A DNA stretch of 64,000 nucleotides from Nyssa sinensis (lineage: Eukaryota; Streptophyta; Magnoliopsida; Cornales; Nyssaceae): assembly GCA_008638375.1 (NCBI GenBank), contig CM018043.1, positions 42,128,651-42,192,650 on the forward strand. The letters run 5' to 3'. Position 1 is the stretch's first letter. Each line of letters begins with the position of its first letter. This document shows, piece after piece, positions 1-11,863 of the stretch. The notes under the pieces were generated by a model, which was given only the letters and a program-made list of their open reading frames with translations, ran no database searches and had not been told where the DNA came from. The translations under genes and the position numbers were made by a program.

Positions 1-1308
1 AAAATCTCCTATTAGCCAGGACCTAGCATAGAGGAAGCCCAAGTTGCTCAAATTGCTAAACAGCCCCAGAACTGGATAACTCCAATCCTCTAGTACCTGC
101 AATCCGGGCTCCTCCCAGAAGATAAAAACAAAGCCAGGAGAATCCGAATCAGAGCGGCTCGATACCTGATCCTGAACAACAAGCTTTACAGAAGGTCGTA
201 TTCTCAACCTCTGTTAAAATGCTTAGCTCTAGAAGAATCACAATGTGTCTTGGCTAAAATACATGAGGGAATTTGCGGGAATCATAATGGGGGTAGAACT
301 ATAGCTCACCGAGCTCTATCTCAGGGCTATTACTGGCCTAGCATGCTAAAGCAGGCTAAGGAGTATGTTTAGAAGTGCGAAAAATGCTAAAGATTTGCCC
401 CATATCAACATCAGCCTCATCACGAGCTCATCCCGATTCCTAGTTCTTGGCCCTTTGCTCAGTGGAGGATGGACATCGTGGGTCCATTACCAAAGGTCCC
501 ACCAAACAGGAAGTATCTCTTGGTAGCCATTAACTACTTCTCTAAGTGGGCCGAAGCTGAACATCTAACACATATCACAAAAAAGGAAGTTGAGAGCTTC
601 ACTTGGAAGAACATTGTTTGCAGGTTCGGTATACCACGTGTGATTATCTTCGACAATGGGACACAGTTCACTGGTAAAGGCTTCAAAAAATTCTGTGAAA
701 GCCTCAACATTAGGCAACACTTTGCCTCTCCAGGCCATCCACAAGCAAATGGGCAAGCAGAGGTCACCAACCGAACGATCCTTGATGGATTAAAGAAAAG
801 GTTGGAATAAGCCAAAGGAAAGTGGGCAGAGGAACTCCCTGGAGTTCTTTGGGCCTACAGAACAACCAGAAGAACTCCCACCTCTGAAACTCCCTTCTCA
901 TTGGCCTATGGTACAGAGGCAATAATTCCGATTGAGATCGGTATGCCAACCCTGAGGATTGAAGCCTTTGAGCAAGAATCCAATGATCAGCAGCTGATGG
1001 AAAATTTGGATTTGCTTGAAGAAAGAAGGGATCAAGCCAGCATCAGGATGGAAGCCTATCAGCAGAGAATGGTCGACAAATCCACGGTAGGACTCAAGAC
1101 GGTCAGCTTTCAAGTCGGAGACTTTGTCTTAAGACGAGTCTTTCAAAACACCAAGGATCCCACTATGGGAAAGTTGTCACCAAATTGGGAAGGCCCTTAC
1201 AAAGTAACGAAGGTTATTAGGCCTACCACCTACTGGCTAGAAGACATGACTGGGAAGCCTATTCCTAGGCCGTGGAATGTGGAACATTTACGGCAGTATT
1301 ATCAATAG
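1..1308 (+). pseudogene. Decayed pol 3' end: integrase zinc-binding and core domains
   Basis: Frame 1 from the window edge matches the complete element's pol from about 20065 to 21372. It covers the tail after RNase H, the HHCC zinc-binding region and the DDE integrase core, with MDIVGPLPK at 469, DNGTQFTG near 650 and the GQAEVTNRTI glutamate region near 755. In-frame stops lie at 13 (TAG), 91 (TAG), 370 (TAG), 388 (TAA) and 808 (TAA). At 13 and 91 the other element still has CAG. The longest open pieces are 469-810 and 901-1308, the latter ending in the C-terminal GPYKV / WNVEHLRQYYQ region. It would have inserted cDNA into the genome; it cannot do so now. Confidence 0.9.
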
Positions 1309-1356
1309 AGATGTTTCTTTCTTTTTTAATACCTCCATGGAATGTTCATCTTTTAA

Positions 1357-1815
1357 TGCACAGGCCTCTAGAGCCTAGTCCATCTATAATGCACAGGCCT
1401 CCAAAGCCTGGTCCATAATGTACAAGTCTTAGTACTTGGTCCATCTATAATGAACAGGCCTCTAGAGCCTGGTTCATAATGTACAAGTCTTAGTACTTGG
1501 TCCATCTATAATGCACAGGCCTCTAGAGCCTGGTTCATAATGTACAAGTCTTAGTACTTGGTCTATCTATAATGCACAGGCCTCTAGAGCCTGGTCCATA
1601 ATGTACAAGTCTTAGTACTTGGTCCATCTATAATGCACAGGCCTTTAGAGCCTGGTCCGTAATGTACAAGTCTTAGTACTTGGTCCATCTATAATGCACA
1701 GGCCTCCAGAGCCTGGTCCATAATACACAAGTCTTAGGACTTGGTCCATCTTTTAATGAACAGGCCTTCTGAGCCTGGTCCATCTTCAATACACAGATTC
1801 TATGATCCAGTCCAT
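1357..1815. repeat. Tandem array of hairpin units downstream of pol (element 1)
   Basis: About seven copies of a roughly 61-bp dimer. Each dimer has one unit of the form CAGGC...GCCTG and one of the form CAAGT...ACTTG, each followed by GTCCAT or a close variant. Each unit is a small perfect inverted repeat with a 4-7 nt loop. The array starts about 50 bp after the pol stop. The complete element has a 30-bp version in the same place (21405-22090). Open reading through the array is a by-product of the repeat and is not treated as coding. Confidence 0.9.
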
Positions 1816-3586
1816 CCAAAGACAAAAGTTCCGAACATCTTCAAACTAAAGTTTCCTAGATCGGAATACCTCAGAGCTGATACTTATATTATTTGGCTTA
1901 TCTACCAGCAAGCAACAAGTACTACAGTACCGAGCAGGTTTGAAGTACTTCGATTCAAGACTTCTACAAAGTATTCTTTGATCTATTCTTAGAACAGTTA
2001 GACATCAGAAGTGCACGAAAAGGTGTTTTAACTCCAGAAGAGCACATTCAAATACAAAGAATATCAGATCTGAGAAGAAGGAACTCAATTTTATTGATGA
2101 TTTAGAAAATTTACATCAGTACAAGAAGACTGGAAATAGATCAAGTACACAAAAGCTACAACAAAGGCATCACTACGCTTTCACAACATCATGGCTTTCT
2201 TCCTCGAATGAGAAAGGGGCCCAGAATCCAAACTTCCATTACCGCTGCCGCCGGCTCCATTTGAAAGGAAGAAACCCTGAACCCCAATCTACAGCAAGAA
2301 GCACCCAGGCCATTTCATCATCACTATCACTTATCTCAATACCAACGGATGATGAGGGCTCTGGGTTTCAGGAGACCTCCATTCATCTCCCTCAAAGCAG
2401 GCACGACACCTCAGCCGATTTGAGCAAGGGTCTCTGCCAAGACACAAAGGGAAGGAGGCATCCCACCTTCATCTTCATCACCAATGCTCCAAGCCTCGGT
2501 TGAATCAAGGAGGGTCCACCTCCTATCGGAGAAATCTCGACCGGATGCTAAGATGGACAAGAAGATCTTTGCCTCCTCTAATCCTTCCTTGGAGACTGAA
2601 TCAAAGGGAAGGTTAACTCTTGGCCACAGTTTAATTATTCCCAACTCGGACTGAAAACTGTCAATCATCTCCGGGCAAACAGTAAGCCTCTAAAAGGCAT
2701 TCAAACTCTCTCCGACAGAGGAACAATATGAGAGCAAAAGTAAAAGATGGGGCGTAACCATACGCTCCTCTATCATATATATAGACCCTCGAAGCCCAAA
2801 AGTCACCCAGACGAATCGTCGCAATGGTTAAATAAAGGGTTGGCCTCGAAAACCCAAAAGACAGCTGTATAAATGGAAGATGTATAGAATCGTCCTTTCA
2901 GATACTTAGATGACAAGATACAAGGCTTCCCCAAGCATACCGAACCGATCAAAGCAAACAAAGTCCGATCCACCTTTATACAAAGGCCTTCGGTCCAACA
3001 TACAGACCTCTCAGTCTTGACTATTCCATTGATCCTTGACGGACCACGTGTACAACAAAAGACCATCAGTTCGGATGTATCTTAGTCCTGGTCTGAATGA
3101 CTTAAGAGGCAGAAGTCTCAATCATCAGAGTGACAGACACGAGACACCGTTTTTTCTACAAAAAAACTTGGGTTCAGAACAAATTGCCTCAGAATTCTTC
3201 AAGATTTACTCTCGGTATATGTGACACAAGATCAATGTCAGATCCCTACATGTCAGATTGAAATTGCTTTCCTCTCTTATACAAAGAAGAAGAAACAATC
3301 AGAGCTAGCCTACAGGCATCGTCTTATTACTAATACAACTCGGAAGACAATTGCCAACCATTGAAAGCTGATCTGGAGGGATCTAGAACAGCCTCACATG
3401 CAGCAGTTTCTCACATCAACCACAAATTCAAAGGAAATACTACATGGGTCAACCAAACACAAGAGAAACAAGATGAAGACATTTGAGAAAGAAAATATTG
3501 TTCCATTCAACAAAAAATTCTGTTACACCGAAGTTTAAAAAGAAAAAAAAAAAACAACAACGAAAAACCTAAACTAAGCATATTTC
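1816..3586. other. Element-internal spacer with a possible second antisense unit
   Basis: This stretch is about 1.2 kb longer than the matching spacer of the complete element (22091-22639). On the minus strand it holds, in order, a TATA-like run (2776-2784), an 85-codon ORF starting at 2668 and ending at 2411, and an AATAAA signal (TTTATT at 2090-2095 on the plus strand). The sequence around 2776-2830 resembles the antisense promoter region at 5710-5770, sharing the core AGACGAATCG. I do not recognise the short protein. From about 2830 to 3586 I see nothing else that I can name. Confidence 0.5.
2411..2668 (-). CDS. Hypothetical 85-aa antisense ORF inside Retand-like element
   Basis: The ORF runs from ATG at 2668 to TGA at 2411. 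It is acidic in its second half (WSIGDEDEGG) and has no domain I recognise. It is listed because it sits between a TATA-like box about 110 bp upstream (2776-2784) and an AATAAA signal about 320 bp downstream (2090-2095), so a transcript unit is plausible. It could equally be a chance ORF in decayed element sequence. No homologous ORF is seen in the complete element at 22091-22639. Confidence 0.3.
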   Translation of the reverse strand: MIDSFQSELGIIKLWPRVNLPFDSVSKEGLEEAKIFLSILASGRDFSDRRWTLLDSTEAWSIGDEDEGGMPPSLCVLAETLAQIG

Positions 3587-5522
3587 CTAAGCCTGATCAA
3601 CAGAAGCAGGCTTAACGGCTGGGGAAGGATCGGCAAGAGTAGCATCAATCGTCTCATTCGGGACGAAAACTTCAATAGGATCAGCAGGGAGAGCGTCGAC
3701 CACCTCGCTCGGAATGGCCACCTCGGGAGGCGTAACCCTTGGAGGCACAATCGAGGATATGTCAAAATCAGGAAATCTGGCAAGGAACCTAGTTCGGAAG
3801 TTGTTAAAGCCTAACATAATCAGGGTGTTGGCCATTCCTTCCAGTTCCATCTTCATCTCCATCTCATTATCCAGCTTGGCCTGCTCCATTGCATCCTTAA
3901 GTTTTTGGTTATATTCGTACCGCATGCCGTCCAACTCCCTCTACAGCCTCTTTGCTCGCTGAAGAGCAAGATCCTTCTCTGACTCCATGATGATCAGAGA
4001 ATTCTGTGACTCCTTCAACTTCTCTGCAGAGTCGTGAGCCTCCGACTGAGCAGTACCAAGCCGAAGCCTGAGATCGTCCAGCTTGGCCTTAAGTTGATCA
4101 ACCTCCTCCGAAGGGGGAGAGACCTCCATCAGAGCAGAAAGGGTGTGCAGAGCCTGTAGTGTACAAAGCAAACAGTTCAGTACCAGCAAAAACACTTGGC
4201 AAAAAGGAAAAGAGATAAAGACCCGAAGAATTTACCTTGACTTGAAGAGAAGCCAAGTCAGCAAGAAGCTTCTCTGGCTTTTGGGGCTTAATTTTAGTTG
4301 AGCCTTTGGCCCAAAAGTCCCTCAGAATCTTTTTGGCCCCCTACTTGACAACATCAGGGGCCACCGAGGATGACGCCCCCTTGCCCGCTTGCTTGGACGG
4401 GGCTGGGGGGACCATAGAAATAGGGGCAGGTGCCTCTCTTTCCCCCCTCAGTGGAGTCAGGAGAGATCGAAAGTATCCTCCTCCTTTTCGTCTGGATGGG
4501 AGGGTCCACTGGGGAAGAAGCCTCCCCCACTGCCACAGATGAAGATCGCTCAGTCTCCCACCGTGCCATCATATCCTTTGCAAGCTCCTCAACACTTCCT
4601 CTGGCAGCCATCAATTTGTCAGGGTTAATAATGGAGGAATGGTCTCGGTTGCTGGGTTGTAAAAGCTTCTTGTATTGCTCTTAAAGCACGGGAGAAGGGC
4701 TCGGTCTTTTCCACACATTCTTAACTGCACAAAGGATACAGATATTAATCAGTGTGGCAATCGGTGTACAAAATGAAATCAACGCAGCCACGGGAAAATT
4801 GGGCCTCACCCTTCCGCCCAGTGGTTCGAGGGAATGTTGAGAATTGGCCTTGGAAGTCCTTGAATTCCCATCCTCCTTTTATGAAGAAATACCACTTCTT
4901 CTAAGTCTTGTTGGAGGAGGGCACGGAAGTAAGGGGTCTGAACCCACTATCAAAAGACATATAATAAAAACCTTCCGCCCTCTTGAGTTTTAGATCCATA
5001 TTACTACGGATCAGGTCAAGGGACACGTCGACATCATTCATATGCCCCAACATAATGAAGCTCAACAGATGTCTCCAACTGTTAAGATTCAGGTCTGCGG
5101 GGCAAAGGTTGAACCAACAGAAGAATTGTTTTACAAGGTCAAGAAGGGGGAGCTTCAGTCTCATTTCAAACCAGGCCAAGAAGGCGCAGATTTCCCCCTC
5201 TCTAACATCGCGTGGGCGATCCAGAGAGTCCGGGACCCTAAAAGTAACGTTTGAGGGAAGATTGAATTTCTCCCACAACTCCATCAACATTTTCTCAGTG
5301 ATTGCACTCTCACCCTCCTCTCTATGACCGGATCGACCAGAGGTCTCACCAGCCCTATTTGGGGGCTCATCGAATGTATCAACAATCCTAACCCCCGAAC
5401 TAGAGAGGGGGCTCTACCAGTCTATTCTCATCATCATTTACAGAAGGAAGATTCACTAATTGTAGTTGAGGAACGGTCCCAAAAGGACTGCCCGAACTAG
5501 AGGGTGACTCAAGGCCAGACAT
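3587..5522 (-). pseudogene. Decayed antisense gene of Retand-like element (gypsy-type putative transposon domain plus coiled coil)
   Basis: Minus-strand pieces match the antisense gene of the complete element (22640-24628). The likely start is MSGLES at 5522. The conserved domain is at 5290-4901, with FFCWFNLCPADL, NSWRHLL and YYMSFDSGFRPLT. A coiled-coil segment lies at 4195-3941 and a C-terminal piece with LGFNNFRTRFLARFPDFD at 3934-3587. The middle domain resembles the family Pfam calls putative gypsy-type transposon (PF04195), by recall. Stops and frameshifts separate the parts. It reads through the position where the other copy has a TAG, which shows that the acidic tail was once part of the protein. 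Function unknown. Confidence 0.75.
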
Positions 5523-5709
5523 GGTGGACAAAAGAAAGTAACGAAGCAAGTGAAAGGGAATGTAAAAGGGGCTAAAATCAAACCTGAAATCAAGAAAGAC
5601 TATGAACACCGGATATCCTTCAACCTTCAAAATATGTCAAATGGCGGTGGCAGTCTCTGGTACTGTAGAAGCAAGTGCAGAAGAAAGGCATAAAAGTCCT
5701 TTCCCTCTC

Positions 5710-5717
5710 TTTATATA
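5710..5717 (-). promoter_or_regulatory. TATA box of the antisense gene (element 1)
   Basis: TATATAAA on the minus strand, about 195 bp upstream of the antisense ATG at 5522. The complete element has TATAAAAGGGG about 205 bp upstream of its antisense ATG. Equal placement in two diverged copies supports a real promoter. Confidence 0.6.
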
Positions 5718-5922
5718 CACATTCGAAATATGAGCCTCCTAAGACGAATCGACACAACGGTTGAAAATAATGATGGCTTCTCAAGTATCAGCTGCGCAAT
5801 AAATGACCCATTAAACCGACGTCTCGAGAAATGGAGAAACAAAACGTGTGACTTTTCACAAAGCCCATAACCCTAGTTAAGCCCTAGCTTCTAACTAGGG
5901 CTCGGGGAGGGGGGGGAGTAGC

Positions 5923-6572
5923 TGATATACCACAAACAGACACATCAATCACCTTGAGACACGTGTGCTTACAGAGCTGATAATCTCGATCATACAGAGC
6001 AGCCACAGCCTTTAGGGCATTCTCATATATATATATATATATATATATATCCTACAGAGCCGATAAACTCTGTCATACAGAGCAGGTAGAGCCTCCAGGG
6101 CATTCTCATGCACATACCCTCCAGACCTTATGCTCTGGGCAATATTCACTCAGTATTTCATATGGTTCCGACCTTATGGTTTCCTTAACAACTGCCAAGC
6201 AGGGAATAAGGAAACAGTCTTCAACACGGAAACGGTTTTCAAGAAGAAAACTACTATCTATGATTATAATCTCTATCCACGACACAATACTCCACAAGGT
6301 AACTACAATCTCCGATGATCAAATCCCTATATTCATGGCACCGAATCCTAATCAACTTAGGAAGGCCACGATCTATAAATTAAACCCTAAATGTACGCTT
6401 TATTTTTATGCTCATTCTTTGGCTTTCAATATAGTCTTTTCAATTCCGTTTACTTACTTAAGCATCGGAGCGGCTACCGCCGGAGCCAATCCGGTGGTCC
6501 TCTGATCCCTTTTCTGAGTGTTCTATAGGTCACGGAGCCCACACTTATTGCGAGTCGAAAAGTGCAGCATCA
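5923..6572 (+). mobile_element. 3' LTR of Retand-like element 1 (650 bp)
   Basis: Begins TGATATACCA right after a G-rich polypurine tract and ends GTGCAGCATCA, the same ends as the LTRs of the complete element. The last 300 bp are clearly homologous, including the TATA box TATAAAT at 6374-6380. U3 differs: it holds two copies of an approximately 60-bp segment (5971-6030 and 6053-6112) beginning ACAGAGC and ending GGGCATTCTCAT, separated by a TA run. The 5' LTR is outside the window, so its partner and target duplication cannot be checked. Confidence 0.88.
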
Positions 6573-7448
6573 TATATATATATATATATATATATTTGCT
6601 TGATCAACTGATAGTGAAAGTTCTTGCAAACTAAAATAAGAATTTCAAAATATTGGATATCATTCTTTTGATTGAAGACCCACCATACATTTATGTGTAT
6701 ATGTGTGTGTATCACTACCAATACAAAGTTTCTGCATTTTTCTTCTGCATGGTGATAGAATTGATGACTTTCTATTGTTATATTGACAAATTTGATTTTC
6801 TTTGATATATTGCCTAATTTTATCATTCGGCAAATCTGGCCGAAAGGGCTGGAAATTATGGCCTTTTTAGTCTAATACTGAAGCTAAATTTACATACCAT
6901 TTATCAGTTTGCTGACTTGTACTATCATTAAAGCTTCATGAGATTAAGCTATATATGGTTTAGAGTACAAAGATCAGTAGGTCAACAGCTACAATATATT
7001 CAAAATTCTGTATTGAACCATAGATTATTTAGTACTTGACCATAGACCATACCTTATATGGAGAGTCTAATTGTGCAATAAATATTGCAGGCTGTGAAAC
7101 ATGCATCCATGTTTAGATCTTGAACTTGAAGCTTGTTACAAAAAAAAATAAATAAATAAGAGAATCTGGGTGGTGGGTGAGTTGATTTGAAACACATGAA
7201 ATAAATTAGAGATTTCAAGTTAAATTTACCGTGCTTATGAGTTACGACCACCTTATGAGCATGAAGTGAACTAGTCCAACAAAAGTTGAGATCCTACTTC
7301 CTTTAACAAAAAGAAAATAAAAAATCATAAATTATGTATACTAAAACCATGCTTTAATTTACCAAAAATCAAGAATCTTAAATATTGACACTAAAAATTC
7401 TTGCATTTGTTACAAAGCATGAATTTGCATATGAACATATGATGTTAT
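6573..7448. other. Intergenic, 3' flank of the phospholipase gene
   Basis: AT-rich unique-looking sequence with a TA run at its left end where the LTR stops. No ORF, RNA gene or repeat is recognised, and no clear AATAAA signal for the minus-strand lipase gene was found. Confidence 0.6.
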
Positions 7449-9173
7449 CTAAGAGCATGAAATAGTATCTCCGCTCGTAAGAGTAAGACTGCATATATCT
7501 AGCCCTTTTTTGCGAGACTGAACCAAGTTCCCCACAATATTGTTGGTAGCATTTCTCCATGGAAACATGTTGATGTTTTGTGCACTCAAAAGCAAATGTT
7601 TAGCTCTGTTGAGGAAATTAACACCTAATCTCCTCTGATCAATTTGTACTCTCTTGGGACATTTGAGTAAGCTGATATAGGTTTCCAAGTCATGAACACA
7701 AGAAAGGTCTTGCATATTGAAGTAGTCCAGGGGTAGCTCAACACCCACATGGGCATAACATGAGCAGCTCCAAGGAAGCTCATATACCCCTCCCAAAACC
7801 CTAAAATTCTCATTGAAGACAACCCCAGGCATCTTTGTGATGGGATCATTAACATTTACTATTCTCAAAACTTTTACACCCAACTCTTCACATCTTTCCT
7901 TGAAGCTGGAGTTCCCAACTCTTGGCCCACCAAATGAGAAAACTGTGACTGGTATCTCTTGGTTTGAATCATGAACTCTATTCAATCCAAGCTCAGCAAT
8001 ATCATAAGCTAGCAGGAGAGCTAATGAACTCCCCATGCTGTGTCCTGCCAAGGTTATGCTCATTTCCTCACCTTTATACTTGTTTAGTAACCGAGATACT
8101 TCAGAAAGCAGCTGTTCACGGCAGCTTTCCAGCCCAAACTTGCAGTCACTTTCTTCTGAAGTATACAGGCTCAGAAATCCAGCTTCCACCTGTTAGACAA
8201 AATAAGACGAATCAGAAATTTTATAAGGCTTTGAGTCACGAATCATCAAGACTTTTGAGAGAAGAGAGATTGTAATTTTTTTGAAATAGCACTTGTAACT
8301 ATTCCGTATCTCTGTTCAAAAAAAAAAAAAACTATTCCGTATCTATTTATAAATTTTTTTAGGGCTATCATTTAAACCATCAAGTATTTTTTGAACAATT
8401 AATAACATTTCACTCTACAATATATGGCGTCTCTTTGGGAAGAATCATGACTTTTCTAGTCATGTCTCTTTGAATATAAATTGTAGAAATATGTCTACTT
8501 GAATCTCTACCTTCACTTCAGGCCGGGGATTATGTGGGTCGAGCCGTGCCGGAGTCAATGAACTCATGAAGTTAGCAATCCATTCTGGGTTTGTAACTGT
8601 TCCTCTGAATGTCATGACTATGTCTCTCCTGCCAAGCTTCCTGACCTGATCATCAGACGATACAGCAACATATCCAATCCAACGGCCACAGCACGTGCCA
8701 CTTTGAACTGGAATGTTGATGTCAGGAGTGGCATAGATGTACTTGGTGACTTCATAACCAGACTCCTCTAGCCCGACTTCTCTGAACATGTTCTTTTTGC
8801 CATACTTGCAGTTCAAGTAACGTCTGGAGTTGGTGTCGAAGTCGAAAGCCTTGTAACATGCCGTGACGAAGACCCCGTATCGGATGATCTCGTGCCGGAG
8901 AAGAGGGTCCAAGGGTTCCACAAGATTTTCCCAGTTGTTGCACCCTTGAATCTCTCTCCAAACACAAGCTAAAGCGGAGCTAGTTTCAGCAACCTTAGTA
9001 ATTGTCATTGTAGGTGCAATTACAGAAGCAAGCAACGATGTCCTAGCTGAAGAGATTTCACTTTTTGTTGCTATCAATGATACTTTCCCGAAAGCACGCT
9101 GTCGAGGCAGTGCATCGCCCGAAAATGAAACGAACTTCAGGTTTGAATTTGGCAGGGTAACCGTGGAAGCCAT
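7449..9173 (-). CDS. Class I chloroplast phospholipase A1 / DAD1-like lipase (2 exons)
   Basis: Exons 9173-8511 and 8189-7449 join to 467 codons; the 321-bp intron has a GTAGAG donor and a TAACAG acceptor, phase 0 (join reads PEVK-VEAG). It is an alpha/beta-hydrolase of the lipase class 3 fold that hydrolyses sn-1 acyl chains of plastid lipids; relatives supply precursors for jasmonate or turn over galactolipid and triacylglycerol. Visible residues: nucleophile Ser272 in GHSMG, Asp336 in NVNDP, His387 in SCVHDLETY. The oxyanion region is FRGTV. The first ~75 residues are Ser/Thr-rich and nearly free of acidic residues, as in a chloroplast transit peptide. The start MASTV follows a CT-rich leader. 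Closest in wording to the PLA1-I alpha2/beta subgroup, but the exact orthologue is not settled. The gene looks intact and is the only host gene here. Confidence 0.93.
8190..8510 (-). other. Intron of phospholipase A1 gene
   Basis: The donor AAG/GTAGAG and the acceptor TAACAG/GTGG fit plant consensus. Removing it joins two conserved blocks of the lipase without gap or frame change. The region is AT-rich with an A12 run. Confidence 0.9.
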
Positions 9174-9212
9174 GGCTAGCTAGTTCCTGTCACAGAGAGA
9201 GAGAGAAAGGAG

Positions 9213-9250
9213 CATATATAGTGGAGTGTAGAGGGAAAGAGAGTTATATA
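9213..9250 (-). promoter_or_regulatory. Core promoter candidates of phospholipase A1
   Basis: On the minus strand there are two TATA-like boxes: TATATAAC (9250-9243), about 70 bp upstream of the ATG, and TATATATG (9220-9213), about 40 bp upstream. A CT-dinucleotide stretch lies between them and the ATG (a Y-patch-like feature common in plant core promoters). The farther box leaves room for a leader and is the better candidate. Confidence 0.5.
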
Positions 9251-11863
9251 AAAGGGGGAAAGAGAGAAAAAAAATTTAGGGAGTAGTTTCGCGATTGCAC
9301 TATACGTGTTGAAAACTTATTTAGAATTTAAGTAGGAAACACTTGTAAATTATTCAAATTTAAACATGATCTCATTCAAATAACAACCGGACCTTTTTTT
9401 CATAAGGAGAGGGGGTTTGGATTTCCCACTCAGAGACTGACGGTGATGTGAGGGAAAATGAAAAGCAGGCATGTTTGGCGAGGATTGACTGAGATTTCGA
9501 GTGTGAAAGGTTTTATGATTTAAGTGGTCGGTAGTGTTTAATTAAGGATTAATCTATAATGTCATAAATTCTTATACGAAACATAAATCCTAAATGATGT
9601 TGATGCATTGAGTAGCTTATTAAATAAAATAATAATTTCCTCTCTATTTCACTTTTCATTTCACACCGAAGAATCTTCTATTGCAGAGGATATGGTATCT
9701 ATCTAATGTGACATATATATTGAATATATGCCCCTTGTAGTGTGTACAGTTCTTCTTGCTTTTTATACAATTATTTACTTACCAAAAACAAAAGATCACC
9801 AAACATTTGGGAGTTCATCCGCTCAATCCTTCTCCTCTTGTTATTGGATATCTTATTTGTGTACACACACATACATATATAATTTTAAGACAGTTCCAAA
9901 AAAAAAAGCATGTTCAGCACGGAATCACTGCGATTTTCAAAGGTTTAATTTTAAGTGCTGAGTTGTTTTAATTGAGGTCATCTTACAATTCCTTGTTGCG
10001 GTTGTGTTGGAAAAAGCAAGGAAAGCAAATATAATATAATATGGTCTTAGACTACTTTATTGCTTTTTAATTCTGCTGACCTTGTTGCTCGTCTTCAAAG
10101 CCTGAGGCTTGCATATTAAGCAGGGGGAAAGAAATCTTAAGGACAATATATATGTGCATCTCGTTTTGGTAGGTAAAATTGTAAAGTTAATTGTATAAAC
10201 AAAAATAATTACAACAGTATCAGAGGCATCCCCTACATGCATGTGTGTACACACACACAAACACACACACACATATACATATATATAGGACATAATGAAG
10301 AAAATGGTTTCTTTGTTTTATATGTTCCGACTGTTTTAGTTTGATGGTAAGGTTGTAACTTTTGAGACTTTTTTCAATGAGATTGGAACCTCACGTGTTA
10401 GCAAGGGATTAGGGAGACAAGTGCCCCCATCAATTTTTTTATTTGCAAATTTTTTTGTAATTTTTAAGAAAAATTCAAATATACCTTTTAGTTTTTATTT
10501 TTCCCCCTTTAAATATAAAATTATTCATATTTCACTCTTATTTTAATTTTAATTTGACCCCTTAATATTAATGAAACTTTTATTGATGTTTTAGAACTTT
10601 TTTTGTATTGTATAATTTATTTGTTTGATTAAATTTTTTATCTAATTTATAATTTTTTTTATATCAATATATTTAATTACTTATCAAAAATATAATTAAT
10701 TAATATTAAATTTGTATACTTTATTATTTTTAATTTTATGATCGGACATTTAAGAAAAAAATTCCCCGGCCCCCCCCGTAAAGAAAATTCTTTGCCCGTC
10801 CTTATAATATCCTTATAATGTGTCAGTATCCTTATAATAATTCTCTATTATTTTTACTGTGATTCACTGAAAAAAAAATTAAACATAATATTCATGACAT
10901 GATATCATTAAAAAGATACGTAGCCAACTTAGTTGGCTAGTCTTATTAAAACAAAATCGTAATCTTTTGGTTTGTTTTGGTTAGGTAACAAAGTTGTGAG
11001 GATAGTATTCAATTGTATTATCATTTTTTTTGACAAAAATATAATTGTAACAAATAATAATGCTATACAAAATAGAATTTATTTATGAAATATTACATCA
11101 TTCTCAATATAAAAAAATATCTCTTCAAAAGCCTTATTTGGACTCCAAAATTACTTATTAGGGTTAATTTTAATGAAATACTTGCCTTGATTGACCAATA
11201 AGGAAGACCGAAATAAATATCAATTTTTTTTTAAAAAAAATACTTTGCAAATATAATTTGTAATGACAATTTTTTCATAATCATGACAATGACATTTTGA
11301 AAATATAAAAGATAGCAATAATAATTCATTTCAACTTTTTATCATGGTAAATAAATTACAAGTCATCGTGAAAAGGGTTTAATCTAAATTATATAAAAGA
11401 AATCAAATAAGGCATATCATTTTAATTACCCAAAAAAGTATGGCATATCATTTTATATGAAAAACTCACTATAAATATTTTGTTCTAATAGCACTATTAA
11501 TTAAAAAAAGGCAAATTACATTGAATTTTCGTGCGATTAATATAATTGCATTGATTTTTTTTTTTAGGTTTATAAAATTACATTTATTTTTTTTACGCTT
11601 TTTTTGAAAAACTACAATTATCTTCCTTTTTTTTTTTTTACATTTTTTCATTTTTGACCCTTTTTATTTTTTTTCATTTTCAAATAAATATTGATTAAGA
11701 CCTAAAAAAAATTTCTATATAAAATGAAAACAAATTCTTTATCTTAAAATATTATGTAAAATAAAATAAATTAGAAAAAATTGGTCAAAATAAAATTATA
11801 AAAAAAAACATAGAAGGAAAATTTTATCATTTAAAAAAAATTTAATTGGAGAAAGTAATTATA
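9251..11863. other. Intergenic AT-rich upstream region
   Basis: No supported gene. Contains a CA-repeat/TATA run near 10245-10285, several poly-T and poly-A tracts (11220-11240, 11620-11640, 11800) and short scattered ORFs of low complexity. It ends at the target duplication of the next retrotransposon. Confidence 0.6.

Larger units (their letters stand above)
1..6572 (+). mobile_element. Retand/Tat-like Ty3-gypsy retrotransposon, 3' part, degenerate
   Basis: The window opens inside pol of a non-chromodomain Ty3-gypsy element. Order: end of pol (to 1308), tandem hairpin array, a 1.8-kb insert-like region, an antisense ORF region, a G-rich polypurine tract (about 5901-5920) and a 3' LTR (5923-6572). 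The same order is seen in the complete element at 11869-25729, to which pol and the LTR 3' end are clearly homologous. The 5' half lies outside the window. Many nonsense codons and frameshifts show that it is dead. Antisense ORFs and 3' tandem repeats are known for Retand and related Tat-lineage elements; assignment to that group is by motif recall. Confidence 0.88.

Noticed and set aside
1357..1815. CRISPR-like array
   Set aside because: Repeats are contiguous with no unique spacers, and the genome is a plant nuclear genome.
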